Both the position numbers and the translations under genes were made by a program. A stretch of DNA of 64,000 nt from contig NC_045141.1 in assembly GCF_008831285.2 (NCBI RefSeq), positions 8,977,353 through 9,041,352 of the forward strand. Direction: 5' to 3'. Positions 9,573 to 21,243 of this stretch are shown here, in pieces. How positions within the stretch are numbered: the first letter of the stretch is position 1; every line of letters begins with the position of its first letter. The notes under the pieces were generated by a model. That model had not been told where the DNA came from. It was given only the letters and a program-made list of their open reading frames with translations, and did not search any database. Origin of the DNA: Nymphaea colorata (lineage: Eukaryota > Streptophyta > Magnoliopsida > Nymphaeales > Nymphaeaceae).

Positions 9573-12500
9573 GGGTTTATCTGGGTCGGATCGATGTCAA
9601 TCAGGTTGAGGCATCAAATGAGACAAATGCTAATCATGCTCTTGCCATTGTAGGGGATAAAGGTAACTCTTGTGTGGGAGAATGGATTGTGGACAGTGGT
9701 GCTACTCACCACAGGACGGGTAACCCTAAATTGTTTCATGAGTATAAGCTGTCTTTTGGAAGGGAACGAGTATCTCTCGCAGATGTTCCTCTACCTTTGT
9801 GGCAGGAGAAGGGAGTCTGTCCTTGTTGGACAAGTTTCATGTGCGAGGAGCATTACATGTCCCTCAACTTCCCTTAAATCTCTTGTCAGTTAGTAAACTT
9901 ACTAAAGAGATGAATTTTGAACTCATTTTTTCTGCAAATCGTTGTGTTTTGCAGGACTTGGCGACAGGAAAGAGGATTGGGATTGGTTTGGTGTCCGATA
10001 GCTTATATCGTCTTTCTATACACGTGGCCATGGCTATTATGACAGTGATAAGCAAGACAAAAAAGCGAAGAAAAGATTGTCTTTAGTCCGTCTTGTATTG
10101 GCATGAACGCCTTGGGGCATTTTGAAATAGTTGTTTCCCGAATTGTGTTCCACTCTAAACTTGTCTTTGATTTCTTGTGATGTATGTCAGTTTGCCAAAC
10201 ATGTGAGGGCTTTGTACCCTATTTCTACTAGTTGTGTTAATGAAGCTTTTTCCTTGGTTTACTCGGATGTGTGGGGGCCTTCGGAAATTCATACCCGTCA
10301 AGGTTTTCAATATTTTATAACTTTTATTGATGACTTCTCTCGGATCACCTTTGTGTACTTATTAGAAGATCGCAGTGAGGTACCTCATATCATAGAGACC
10401 TTCATTCTACTTGTGCAAACTCAAAATGATGGAACTGTTAAAACCTTCCGATCAGATAGTGCCCGTGAGTATATGTGTCAGTGAGTTGAGGATTTCCTTC
10501 GAAAAGGGGGATTGTTCATGAGACGTCCTATAATTATACTCCCCCACAAAACGGGGTGGCTGAGAGGAAGAATTGCCAGCTCCTTAATGTCACCAGAGCC
10601 CTTTTGTTTCAGAGGAATCTTCCCAAACACTATTGGGGTGATGCAGCTCTTACTAATGCGTATCTCATCAACCGCATGCTCAGTCATGTGCTGAATGGTC
10701 GGACTCCCCATTCTTTATTTCCGGGAAGTCGTCAACCTTTTCTCCTCCCCCCTCGTGTTTTTGGCTGTGTGTGTTTTATTCATGATCACAGTCCCAATGT
10801 TAGGAAACTTGATCCCCGGTCTATCAAGGGTGTGTTTGTTGGGTATTCACCTACTCAAAAAATGTATAGGTGTCTTGATCCTACCGTTGGTCGAGTTTAT
10901 CTTACAAGGGATGTTACCTTCTTGGAACATGCCTCTTAATTTTGTGAGAATCCTCTTCAGGGGGAGAAGTCTGTGGTTAGGGAAGAGTATTCTTAGAGTC
11001 AGGAGATTCAATTTATAGATTTTTTGGATTACAAGAAAGAAGAACCTGAGAAGGAGGAAGGGTGTGACATCGAAACAGAGAAGGAAGGTCATCGTTTGTT
11101 TGGACAGGTCTACTCTAGACGAGGTGCTCGAACAGAGGATGTAACTAATGGTGCGAGGTCTACTTCCAATCCCAATGTCATTCCTTCCCTGGATGAACCA
11201 AGTCTTACCTTGAAGACTCAAGATGAGGTTGAAAAAGAAAATGAAGAACTTCTCATTATCCTGAGAAAGGGTGTCAGGTCATGTACTCAACACCCGATTG
11301 GTAATTTTGTATCTTATTCTAGACTTAGCAAGGATTACAAGTGTTTTCTATCTTCTCTTTCTTTGGCTATGATTCTTAGGTCCGTTGCTGAAGCTCAAAG
11401 TGATTGCAAGTGGGCTGATGCTATGAAAGAAGAAATGGAAGCCTTGAGAAGAAACATGACATGTGAAGTTGTGAAGATTCCTGAGGCGGCTCACTTGGTT
11501 GGTTCCAAGTGGGTGTATACCGTTAAGTATAAACCAGATGAAAGTGTTGAAAGATACAAAGCTCGTCTTGTGGCTATGGGGTTTAGTCAAAATATGGGAT
11601 TGATTACTTAGAGACTTTTGCTCCAGTTGCGAAAATGAAGACAGTTAGAGTTGTTATGTCCCTAACTGTGATGAAAGAGTGGAGGATGTACCAACTCGAT
11701 GCTAAGAATACTTTTCTCAATGGTGATCTCGAAGAAGAAGTGTATATGTGTATGCCCCCAGGATATGATGAACCAGAGAAATGTTGTAAGCTTAAAAAGG
11801 CCTTATGTGGCCTCAAGTAGTCGCCCAGAACATGGTTCGAGCGACTCAAATGAGTGATGCCACATCATGGGTACAATCAAGGGAATGGAGACCACACTCT
11901 ATTTGTGAAGAAAAAAGAGGGTAGGGTCACTCTTTTACTTGTCTATGTGGATGACATGATTGTCACAAGAGATGATGAGGAGGAGATCATCAAGTTAAAA
12001 GTGTTACTGGCTGCTGAATTTGATCTCAAGGATCTTGGCAAACTGAGGTATTTTCTTGGTATTGAGATTGTTAGATCTAGTACTAGCCTTGTGCTAAACC
12101 ACAGGAAATACACATTAGATCTGTTGGAGGAGACTGGTGAACTGGGGTGTAGACCTGCTTCTACCTCACTTGATACTGGACACAAGTTAAGCCTTAGAGA
12201 TGGAGAGTTGCTCTGTGAAGAAGCTAAGGGAAGATATCAACGTCTCGTTGGAAAGTTGATTTATCTTACCCTTATGAGACCAGATATCGCTTTTGCGGTG
12301 AATGTACTGAGTCAATTCATGCATGTACCTACTGATGCAGACCTGAAGGCTGTGGATAGAATATTGTGCTATTTGAAGAAAAATCCTGGGAAAGGACTCT
12401 TGTATGTGAAACAAGAGACTGTAGAAATCGAGGGGTATTCCGATGTAGACTGGGCAGGTTGTGCTGATACTAGACAGTCTACCACAGGGTATTGTGTCTA

Positions 12501-12911
12501 CTTGGGAGTAAATCTTGTTGTCTGGATGAGCAAGAGACAGGATGTGTGTTCTCGATCTAGTGCTGAGGTAGAGTATAAAGCTATTGCTATGGGATTGTCA
12601 GAGTTACTATGGCTGAAAATATTGTTGACTGATATCAGGATAGAGATTGAAGGACCTATGAAGATGTACTGTGACAACAAGTCTACAATAAACTTAGCCA
12701 ACAACCCTGTGCTACACGACAAAACAAAGCATGTTGAGATTGACCGCCACTTCATTCGTGGAAAAATTGATGCTAAAGAGTTAGTCTTACCTTACATTAA
12801 GTCTGAAGACCAAACTGCTGATGTTCTGACGAACGCTCTATCTTCAACTTCGTTCGAGAGAAATGTATCCAAGTTGGGCATGTTTGATATGTATGCCCAA
12901 CTTGAGGAGGA
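9573..12911 (+). pseudogene. Copia-B pol: protease, integrase, reverse transcriptase, RNase H (broken)
   Basis: In order: aspartic protease WIVDSGATHH (about 9684); pre-integrase motif YWHERLG (10096); integrase core with Asp in SDVWGP (10264), Asp in RSDSAREY and Glu in QNGVAERKN (10551), so the DDE triad is visible; the FGCVCFIHDHSP block; reverse transcriptase SKWVYTVKYKPDESVERYKA (11500), [13 protein letters not shown], a TAG at 11818 in place of the Gln of LKQSP, and catalytic YVDDM (11943); RNase H SSAEVEY and YCDNKSTINLANNP (12550-12700). At least seven stops or frameshifts interrupt it. A 404-codon frame (11854-13068) remains open from mid reverse transcriptase through RNase H but runs past the element into a TA repeat. 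Confidence 0.9.
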
Positions 12912-13108
12912 GTGTATATGCGTATGCCACCAGTCCAGAGCATTGTCAAGAGACTTAGGTGTGGGTACAGGTCAATGCATATATGTATGTATATATATGT
13001 ATATATATATATATATATATATACTCCCATTTATATATATGGTTATGGCTTACCTCGCACCTATGTGAAGAAGAAAATTTTATTTTCAAAAGAGAAATTA
13101 ATTAGATG
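12912..13108. other. Truncated right end of copia-B, TA repeat and spacer
   Basis: The expected polypurine tract is degraded to gaggaggagtgt and the sequence then departs from the LTR family. A TA/TG-rich microsatellite occupies about 12978-13023. No 3' LTR is visible, so the element broke or recombined here. Confidence 0.6.
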
Positions 13109-13416
13109 CCATGTCACACAGACTCTTCAAAAAAGATGCCGCACCCATGTCAACACAACGCTGGTGTTGGTGCTAGTGCAGCTCCAACACACACCCCAAC
13201 CGTGTCCTTGTGTCCTTTCTTATGCAAGTTCAAAATATTTTCCATTTTTTTCGTCTCTATGTCCCTTTCTTTCTTTATGTATAGTAATAAAAGTAAAAAG
13301 AAAGGATAGATTAAGCTAAGAAACAATCTAAAATTATATATATTATGAATACACACATTTATATATATATATTAAATATATTATATATATACAATTATAC
13401 ACCCTCGCCGCACCCT
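13109..13416. mobile_element. Second copy of the 7681 MITE, right end missing
   Basis: It begins CCATGTCACACAGACTC and stays collinear with 7681-8000 through the cgctggtg block, the tttctttctttntgtatagtaat block and tatatattatgaatac. Homology stops within accctcgccgcaccc at about 13416; the right terminal repeat is absent. Same orientation as the first copy, on the other side of copia-B. Confidence 0.75.
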
Positions 13417-13757
13417 TGACAATTAACATGTATTCTCATTTAATTGTATTTAGCCACACAGATATAAGGGGAAAAGAAATTTAAGTTTCCAAAAGAGAGG
13501 GTAGCTACTAAATTTAAGTATTCAGCGAACTTAAGGCACAACCCCATCTCCACACTTAGGCAACCCAAGATAGGGCTTTGAAAAATCAGTAATAGAAATA
13601 TAAAGAACATAATACATGTATACACAAGCAAATGCCGGAAACCTTGTTCCTCTTTGTTTGATATGGCTAATTGCCATTTTGTGCTGCTCAACTACCAGCC
13701 AATACGTACCCTTCAGTCCATCTCTTTAGGAGCTGAGTGCTAAGCATTGGCTGAGTT
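13417..13757. other. Non-coding spacer
   Basis: A short minus-strand frame (13691-13440) is open but shows no recognisable domain. I see no feature I can support in this stretch. Confidence 0.35.
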
Positions 13758-13765
13758 GTCTCTAC

Positions 13766-14140
13766 CATAGTCACAAATAACATCTCGGAGTTTTAAATGG
13801 TGAGGTTTTTCTCGGGTATAATACGGAGAGCTTGAAAAAAATGAGAAAAAAAGGAAAAATATGGTAAATTTTTTAAAATTGTAAAATACTAAAAATGGTG
13901 GAAAAAAAAAAGTATGAAACTAATAACACAAACATCACAAGATAAGTAGATTTGCAACAAATAAAAAATAGAAAATAAAAAAAAACTGTTTGGCATTAAA
14001 AAAAGTAAAAAACACGTTAAAAATGTGTTTTTTTCGTTTTTAACGTTTTTTCAAAAAAACATGTTTTTTCTAAGTTTTAGGCGGCCATTTGATTTTTTGT
14101 GTTTTTTCTTTTTGGAAAAAACATGTTTTCTGTGACTATG
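13766..14140. mobile_element. hAT-type MITE, 375 bp, with exact 8-bp target duplication
   Basis: The terminal inverted repeats are CATAGTCACAAATAACAT (left) and CATAGTCACAGAAAACAT (right, minus strand), matching at 16 of 18 positions. The octamer GTCTCTAC occurs exactly on both sides (13758-13765 and 14141-14148), the duplication length made by hAT transposases. The interior is A/T homopolymer-rich without coding capacity. A related copy lies inverted at about 23700-24030. Confidence 0.85.
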
Positions 14141-14148
14141 GTCTCTAC

Positions 14149-14753
14149 TCATCATTGGCCTTCAATTGTCAACAAGTTTGTGCATATGTGCAGTTTTCAT
14201 ATTCCCACTTGGTCACCCATCTTCAGTCCCCACAAGCCAAGTTATGAGTTTCATCTGCTACACCACATGCTATCATGAATCATACCTCAATGTAGCATGG
14301 CCAAGCCCTTAGCACCAGGCCATGCCAACTTGCTAAGTCACTAACTTGCTATCAAATGGCCATTCCATCATTGACCCAATTCAACATCTAATGTCCACCC
14401 CATTATTCCAAGTCTTTGCCAACTGCCTTCATGCTTGGCCTTCTCATAGGTGTTGCGGGTTCTACATTCTCAAGTGCCGCAGTGTATGTCACTAGAGAAC
14501 TAGATGGCGCCGAGGCAATGAGTAGACCCTAGAGCTTAGGCATGCCTAGGCTGGACTAAGCGCTCTAAATGAAAAAAGATAAAAAATAAAAATGTAAAAG
14601 CTAATAAAATGCAACCAAAATATTATTATATAGTCACATACATAAACATATACATGATTATATATAGTCACAGAAAGACTGACAAAATAATACAAAACTA
14701 AAGAATGTTAAATAATACAAAATTTATTCATATAAATACGCATACAATAACAT

Positions 14754-14758
<5 letters not shown>
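14149..14758. other. Non-coding, repeat-like
   Basis: The stretch contains gcctaggc-type palindromic words (around 14540-14560), common in plant repeats, then AT-rich sequence leading into the (CT)n tract. I see no gene. Confidence 0.35.

Positions 14759-14838
<80 letters not shown>
14759..14838. repeat. (CT)40 microsatellite
   Basis: Eighty bases of uninterrupted CT dinucleotide. A perfect tract of this length is expected to be length-polymorphic. Confidence 0.97.
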
Positions 14839-14841
<3 letters not shown>

Positions 14842-15929
14842 TGGTCCACCAAAGCTATTGTGATAGACACCAAAGCTGCTTGCTTGTAATTGTGTCTCAG
14901 TGAAGGATCAATAACTAAGTGGAAGGGTTGAAAGGGGAGAGGAAACAGACATTGGCCACCGACAACTTCTTGTTAAGATAAAGGTAAGTCGCTTTGGATT
15001 GGGTCTAACCTAAACCCAATCCAAAATGTACCGTCATGTGTCTGCATTGTGGTTTTGGTGCATCAATGCAGGTACTAGATGCTTATCAGTCGTCTCATAC
15101 CCATGTTACATGGACAAAACTTAGTTTGTGAACTGAAATGCATAGGCTACTAAGCATCTAGGCATCTTAGGCAGCATTCTACGCACTTTCAAATGGTAAG
15201 TCACCTACAACTGGCTAGCTTAGCTGATCAGCTAGGTTTACCATAAGCTTTTTTAGGCTTTACAGTTATCCATGTATACTACTAATGCACAATAACAATA
15301 ATATAACCAACTGCAAGAAAAATAGTCTAAGATCTGACATCCCCCATCCAATACATAACTTTGAGAGCCCAAATCTTACTTGTGCATGACTTTATCACAA
15401 ATTTACAAGTTAACAAGGAGCCTAGTGATGTGAACCTACTCAAGGCTCTATCAGCTCCACCTGCCTTGGTCACCAAAGGGCATACGACCCCGGGATGACG
15501 CACCAGCTCACCTCGTAGAGGCTATGGATAGTAGCTGCAACCCATCAGTTGGCCAGCCAGAATGTCACGACCAAGAGATATGTTGAGGACCCAGACCCTA
15601 GAGCCAGTGGAACCGCTGCCCTAAGCCGAATCCTCTACCCAAGATCACTCAGTGTAGCCTATAGACTGAATCCTAAGACTCAAGACACTAAAAACAACAA
15701 CAAAGTAAATAACCCGCGGGACAGAAACCCCGGCTTGACTTTACCCTGGGACGAGGATACATGTATGGTTAACCCAATCCCGGTTTTAGACCTACTACAA
15801 GCACTAGGAGGGAAGGCTGACACGACTGCGAGGGATATGGGATCCACTCACGACTCACAAGACTCGACCCAAACAAACTTACAGAATCATAGACTACTAG
15901 ATGAGGAGGGTACTCTACCACAGTGAAGG
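14839..15929. other. Non-coding, no recognised gene
   Basis: Mixed-composition sequence that becomes GC-richer after about 15430. A plus-strand frame of 125 codons (15549-15926) has no recognisable domain. The style resembles retrotransposon untranslated sequence, but I cannot classify it. Confidence 0.35.
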
Positions 15930-15961
15930 GTGACAGGGGTGGAAGCTGCTGGAGATGGAGC

Positions 15962-16416
15962 TCGGCCCACCTGGCCGAGGGTAGCACTGACGCCGTTGTG
16001 GCTCAACCTGCCTGGCCGAGGACGATGTTGCTGCTGTGAAGGCTCAGCCCGCCTGGCCGAGGATGCTGCTAATGGCGCCTCAAGAGATTCGACCTGCTTG
16101 GCCGAGGGTGACGTAGGAGCACGATCCGAGAAGCTCGACCCACCGGGTCGAGTGCACCGAAGGGGCGAGGACGTTGCGCCTAGGGTGGCCGCTACCGCTA
16201 TGGGCCACGATTGGCCTTGGTGCAGTGTTGACGATGGGGGTGTGGTAGCGACGGAGTCGGCCCGCCTGGCCGAGGTCGCCGAGATGTCTGCGACAAAGGT
16301 TCAGCAACAGGTGCGGAGAGGCCACGAGGGAGAGTTGCCAACGGTGGCGAGGGCACCTATGATTTTCGGCCTGCCTGGGGAAGATGATGGAGTTTGGTGT
16401 CGGCCCGCCTGGCTGA
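15962..16416. repeat. Dispersed hairpin motif TCGGCC-N5-GGCCGA, eight copies
   Basis: Near-identical 17-19 bp palindromes start at 15962, 16003, 16044, 16089, 16134, 16257, 16366 and 16400. The consensus is TCGGCCCGCCTGGCCGA. The copy at 16134 reads CTCGACCCACCGGGTCGAG, where both arms have changed and still pair. Between the copies the sequence is unrelated, so this is not a simple tandem repeat. The function is unknown; the setting is GC-rich, probably retroelement-related DNA. Confidence 0.7.
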
Positions 16417-16420
16417 TGTT

Positions 16421-17733
16421 GGTGGTGTAGGAAGGTTGGCTGGGACAATGGCCGCGGGGTTATATGCTGCCGACACTTACCAACCTTGGAGGGAACCTAG
16501 CTACAAGACTCCAAGGTGAGGGGGCTAAGCTAGTAGTTAATACTCTGGCTCGGTTGAGGAGGAAGGGATTAATGGCTAAGAGAGGGGATTACGAAGAAGA
16601 AGGGAGAGATTAGCAAGGAGAATTAAAGACTCACCTTAATTGCTCGCTTGGAACTTGAAGGGCTTGGTCCCCACGATGATGACACATGGTAGAGGGGACA
16701 GTTGAGATGAATGGTTGGAGGAGTGAATGTTCCCCACGGTGAATTGAGGAGCTCGGGAAGGAAACCCAGGAGTTAATGTCCTCCTCGTCCATGCCAAGGT
16801 GTTAAATGCCCGATAAAAGGATGAATCTGCCCTTCTTGGACTTGCCCTCCTTTAGTGCCGAAATAACTCGCCAGGGGCAGTTTTGGAAGTGGCGAGTGGT
16901 TGTTGGGTGACCACCAGAAAAGGAGCAACAGCCAGTCTTCCGACTGCCAAATGGCTGATTCCGGCCACTCAAATACGCCACAGTCCGTGGTTGGTCTCGG
17001 CCCAACTTGGCCCGTTGGACAACTTGTGTCCGGGTGATTCTTACTAGGCTGCTGGTTATGGCTCAGCCCCTCTCCACTTTGGCGCCGCTCTCAGATTTGA
17101 ATGAGAGCTCCCACGACACCGTGGCTCAATGCTTGGCTCCGCCAAGTGTCTGTTGCAACCGCTACTGGCCGTCTACCAGCGGCGATCGCCACTAACCAAT
17201 TGGTTTAGCTCTGTAGGTGAACCAGCTAGCTATTGCTTAGCCAGACCTTTCCGATCACTCACTCCCTGGATCATACAGGGGGAGAGAAACCTACTATGGC
17301 TGAAGTTCACTAAGCCCGCCAAGATTGGGAATCTACCTTCCTTTCTGGCCAACCTTCTTACCGTTGCGCCCGGGGAGAAAACCAGCCTACTAGGGTTGGT
17401 TTCAACCTAGTCTAAGAACAGCGAGAGGGATGGAATCGGGAGAGTTTATCGGTACCAACCTTGTTCTCACGCCGCCGGATTGTTGTCACGCGGATACTAA
17501 CTAGGCAGAGCCACAACCCACTCTTCTCCACGTCCTTCCGAGACTCAACCAGCCTCTAACCACCTTAGTGTTCAAGGGGGCTGCACCGTGGAGAGCTTGC
17601 TCACGTGTCGGGGAAAGATGCGTAGGTCATCGGCTTCAATGGTGATTTTCCGGCAACCACCACCTACGTCGATTTCCTCTTCTTCTTCTTGGCCAGAATC
17701 ACACGGGCTGAGAGCTTCGTACACCACCTTCAC
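16421..17733. other. GC-rich non-coding DNA, unclassified
   Basis: No recognisable coding sequence. Fragments such as tcggcccaacttggcccg near 17000 echo the hairpin motif upstream. Most likely part of the untranslated region of a large LTR element, but I see no terminal repeats or domains that prove it. Confidence 0.3.
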
Positions 17734-17868
17734 GGCGGGGAATTACACGCCTACATTGCGGGGATTACACGCCTTCATGGCGGGGATTACACGTCTCCAC
17801 GACGGGGATTACACACATTCACGGCTGGGATTACACGCCTCCACGGCGGGGAAGTACACACCATGCTG
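17734..17868. repeat. Minisatellite, about six 22-23 bp units
   Basis: Degenerate tandem units with core ggggattacacgcct and variable spacers ending in cacggc. The unit length is not a multiple of three throughout, so the open frames over it on the plus strand are by-products of the repeat. Confidence 0.8.
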
Positions 17869-18890
17869 GTGGGGAAGAGAGATAAACTCCAAATTCTATT
17901 TCATTAACAAAGCATAATCCCACAAATGGGGTGTACAATAGTTTAAATAGTAAAGTGCAACCGGATCAAACAGTGATCCAAGACCCGAACGAACATGTAA
18001 CCCGACTCCAATTAAGCAAACCGGACCGACTAATCTAAATGCTTACCCGAACTGAAATAGGAAGACGCTACCTAGGTGGATTGTCTAAGGACTCAACTCG
18101 ACTTAAAGACGATTTGCGCTAAACTGACTAGGACTAAATAAGTCATGACGCTACTTAAGACTCGATCCTAAACTCCCTAGACGGACTCGGGTTTGGACTC
18201 AGCTTGGGGTTGTATTCCACTGGCTCATCTAGGCTTGGTCCTCCTCTGTTCGTGTTCCTACCTCTAACGCTGCTGAAGTCTGCCACTGACCATGTTGGAT
18301 TGGCGATATCTTCTGTGTCCCGTGATTGGCCTGTCTGCAGGTTGCTGTTTGCACCCTTGCTTGAGTGCCTACTGCCGTGGTCAACCTTTGGTTGCATGTT
18401 ATTGCCTTTGTCTGTCTACTCTACGCCTCTTGGTGTGGTCGTGTCTTGGTCGGTAGGTGAGAACCTTGCTTCGTGGCTAACCGCTGGGTCCCGTTGTCTG
18501 TTGTTAACCTCTCCCAAACGGCCTTCCTTGACCTGGCACTCTTCCTCTTCCTGAATTGCGCTGGCATCTCTTTCCTTGGGTTGGCGCCCTTCGTTGGCTG
18601 CACGTCCTATGGCAGCCTCTCCTTCCTTGGTTCAGCCATGCACTGCCGAACCACACATGGTGTTCTCAATCTGGCATGGGCCTTCTTCCTTCGGTTGTCG
18701 GCCCTCTACGGCCGTGCACTGGGCCGCGGCCTCCTTTGGCTTTAGCTCCTCTTGCTCAGCCTTTGGCTTTCGCCCAGCCTTGACGTGGTCTAGGCCCTGG
18801 TTGTGCTCTTTTGGCATTACCCCGACCTATCTCGACCACTCTGTCGACTGCTCTTGGCTGGGGCTATGGTAGGTTCGTAACAAGATACAA
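17869..18890 (-). repeat. Possible LTR of an unclassified retrotransposon
   Basis: Read on the minus strand, a GC-rich stretch is followed near 17930-17955 by a TATA-like ctatttaaacta and then a leader, as in a U3-R organisation. Overall composition resembles the gypsy LTR region at 5500-5900. I found no TG...CA pair, primer-binding site or coding domain, so this remains a compositional guess. Confidence 0.25.
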
Positions 18891-19632
18891 CACTATATAA
18901 TAACTAAGAATCCATAGAAATATTTGTCTTGTCCCTCGCGCAGCTCAAACTAAGCATGATTCTGAAGGGAAAAGGTGGTTCAATTTCAGAAACGCCTCAT
19001 AGAAAAGTTAATTGAAAAAAAACAATAGTAGTTGGAGGCCGGTCACGAGGTATGAATAGTAGGTATGAATCATAGTTTAAATAGTTCTTAATATATTCCA
19101 TATAGTCTGTGCTCCAGATAATAGACTGACTATCTGACGGGCTAGAACCATCTCTCTCGAAGGGCCATTGACAATGGCACACCAAAGAAGATACCTGCAC
19201 CTGAGGCGGAAGGCATCCTTTAAGATTTTTCTTGCTTCGTCTTGAATTGTCAAATATCCTTCTTCCAGTATAAACAAACAACGTGATAGCCACGGGTTGA
19301 TAATGGATAAATGAGATTTTTGTCTTGAAAATTGAAGTTGCCATTCTCTTAATCTACTGATGATTTCTAACAATCTATTCCTTTATTTCTATGTCAATCC
19401 CCACTAACGGTGGCCAGTCCAACCGAGTAGGTCTTCAACCTGCAACCACACCATAGCAGTGTGAGATTCTCGGTTAGGAAAAGCCTCTCCACTAAACATC
19501 GACAACCAAGAGGCAGCCCACAGTTGCCATTCTCCAATACGCACAATCCAGGAGACTGCACATTGGCTATGACCACCTATAGTAGCTGCTTTAACCTTGC
19601 AACCATGTTGTAGCTGCTCGCCAGATCTGCGC
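18891..19632 (-). pseudogene. Unidentified coding remnant, continuous with the 19633 segment
   Basis: Minus-strand frames at 19373-19077 and 19576-19394 (in two different frames) have protein-like composition, with hydrophobic and charged residues mixed and long local openness, but I do not recognise a family. They follow, in the minus direction, the repeated segment 19633-20409 and may be the continuation of the same decayed gene or element. Confidence 0.3.
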
Positions 19633-20409
19633 CTATATTACTATCATACGCATTTTCGGGTAGGGAAGTGTAATAATAATAGTCATTCAAAAATTGCTTA
19701 ATATGACTCAAACTTGTTAGATTGAGTTGTTCTAACCTGTTAAGAGCTTCACATTTAAAAAGTAGATTTTATTCTATCTGAAGTCTAATTTCTTCTTGAA
19801 GTGACTGTTCATCTACTTCAAGAGGCTGATGTCTAGTTTTATAGCATGCAAACTTAATAAATTCTTGGCCGCATGGAGGCCTAATAAATTCCTGGCCTTC
19901 ACTATTTTCATAATGAAGAGCTCTTTTAGGAAGACTGGTAGAGGCTTTATCCTCTATAAATCTTACTATTTCTCATTCTAATCCCGCAAGTTCTTCTGAA
20001 TTGTAGGACTTGGGTTTAATTAATTTAATACCTTGTGATGCTGCATCTACAATTTATTAGGTGGAGCTCTTGAAGTAGGAAGATTACTGATAGAAAATTT
20101 TTTTACCGCCTTCATGATTTCAGGAGGTAATAATTTTATATCTTCGAAAGAAGAAGATAAGTAAACATTACTGATTGAAGCAACACTAAACCATTTCGCA
20201 ATAAATTCAGGTGGTATACCTTGCAAACAAATAATTCTAGGATAAATCCCTAAAAAATTTGTTAAGGAATTTTCTAACGGATCTTCCACAAGGAGTTTGT
20301 ATAATTCAAAAAGATTTTGTCCATGCAAATCCGCTAATTCAGGACTTTTCGGAATCTTTTCCATTAAAAGTCCTGCGGGGTTTTGAATTATCGCAGTTTG
20401 GGGTTTCAT
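19633..20409 (-). pseudogene. Unidentified degenerate coding segment, copy 1
   Basis: This is one of two copies (the other begins at 21244) in the same orientation. The minus-strand frame 20409-20047 is open for about 120 codons inside the repeat, with motifs LPPEIMKAVKKFSIS and GIPPEFIAKWF; it then ends at a stop and the downstream reading continues with a frame shift into a stretch including HQPLEVDEQS. The copies share the same disabling changes at several places, so they probably were broken before duplication. I considered a decayed host gene and an endogenous viral or retroelement polyprotein; I cannot decide and make no functional claim. Confidence 0.45.
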
Positions 20410-21243
20410 AAAAAGGCACAAAAAATAAAAAAAATAAATAAAAATAAATACAAGAAGTCCTATGTATACATACATGTTTTGATATATACAAATCATATAT
20501 CAAACTGCTAGAAGTTTAAGATATATGATGGTAGATATCAAAACATGTATGTATACTTACATTGTAAATTCTAACAACAGCGACGTTGTGTTGAAGGAAG
20601 GTTCACCCATTGCATACCAATGGGTAGACAATCCACGGTCTTCTCTAGCAATGTCATAAAATGTGATAAGGTGAGGCGTTAATTGAAGCGTAAGCTTTAT
20701 GGACAAATTTTTGAATTATATAATATTTATAAAAATAACAACAAAACTGAAAAAAATGACTACAATACTAAGCATATCAATAAAGAACAATACACAACAT
20801 ATTACAAACTTAATGCAAAACAACTATTGAAAAAACACATAAAAATATAAAAGGATTGTCTACCACAATGCATCGATTATCATTACCATGTCTTTAACAT
20901 GATAACCATAGTAAATAGAAGACAAGCAGCTCTTCCAAATCGAGAACTTGTTTAATCAAGAAATAAAGAAAAAGAAAACAAAAATGAAAAAGAAAAAAAG
21001 CTTCCACAAAAAAATATATAATAAAAAAAGTAATTGTAGTAATATAAAATTTTCTTGTTTCTTTATTTATTTATATTAAACAAAACAATATAATCATTCA
21101 ATTGACTCGATAAATGATTAAACATAGATGTCTATCATGAAGCAGAAAAAAAACACTATGAACTAAGACACGTAAAAAATTTGAAAGAAACTATAATAAG
21201 GTAAACACGCATTAAATGTGTAGAACTTCTTGAAGAGCTTGTC
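20410..21243. other. AT-rich spacer between the two copies
   Basis: Strongly AT-rich sequence with long A and T runs. I see no gene or element ends. Confidence 0.4.

Noticed and set aside
11854-13068. 404-codon frame as an intact gene
   Set aside because: It starts in mid reverse transcriptase and ends in a TA repeat beyond the element; it is the undamaged tail of copia-B, not a separate gene.
14759-14838. (CT)40 as a promoter GAGA-type element
   Set aside because: No gene start nearby; a perfect long tract is better explained as a microsatellite.
15962-17868. Regularly recurring short repeats that could suggest a CRISPR array
   Set aside because: The repeats are short palindromes or degenerate minisatellite units with irregular spacing, there are no cas genes, and the window is plant nuclear DNA.
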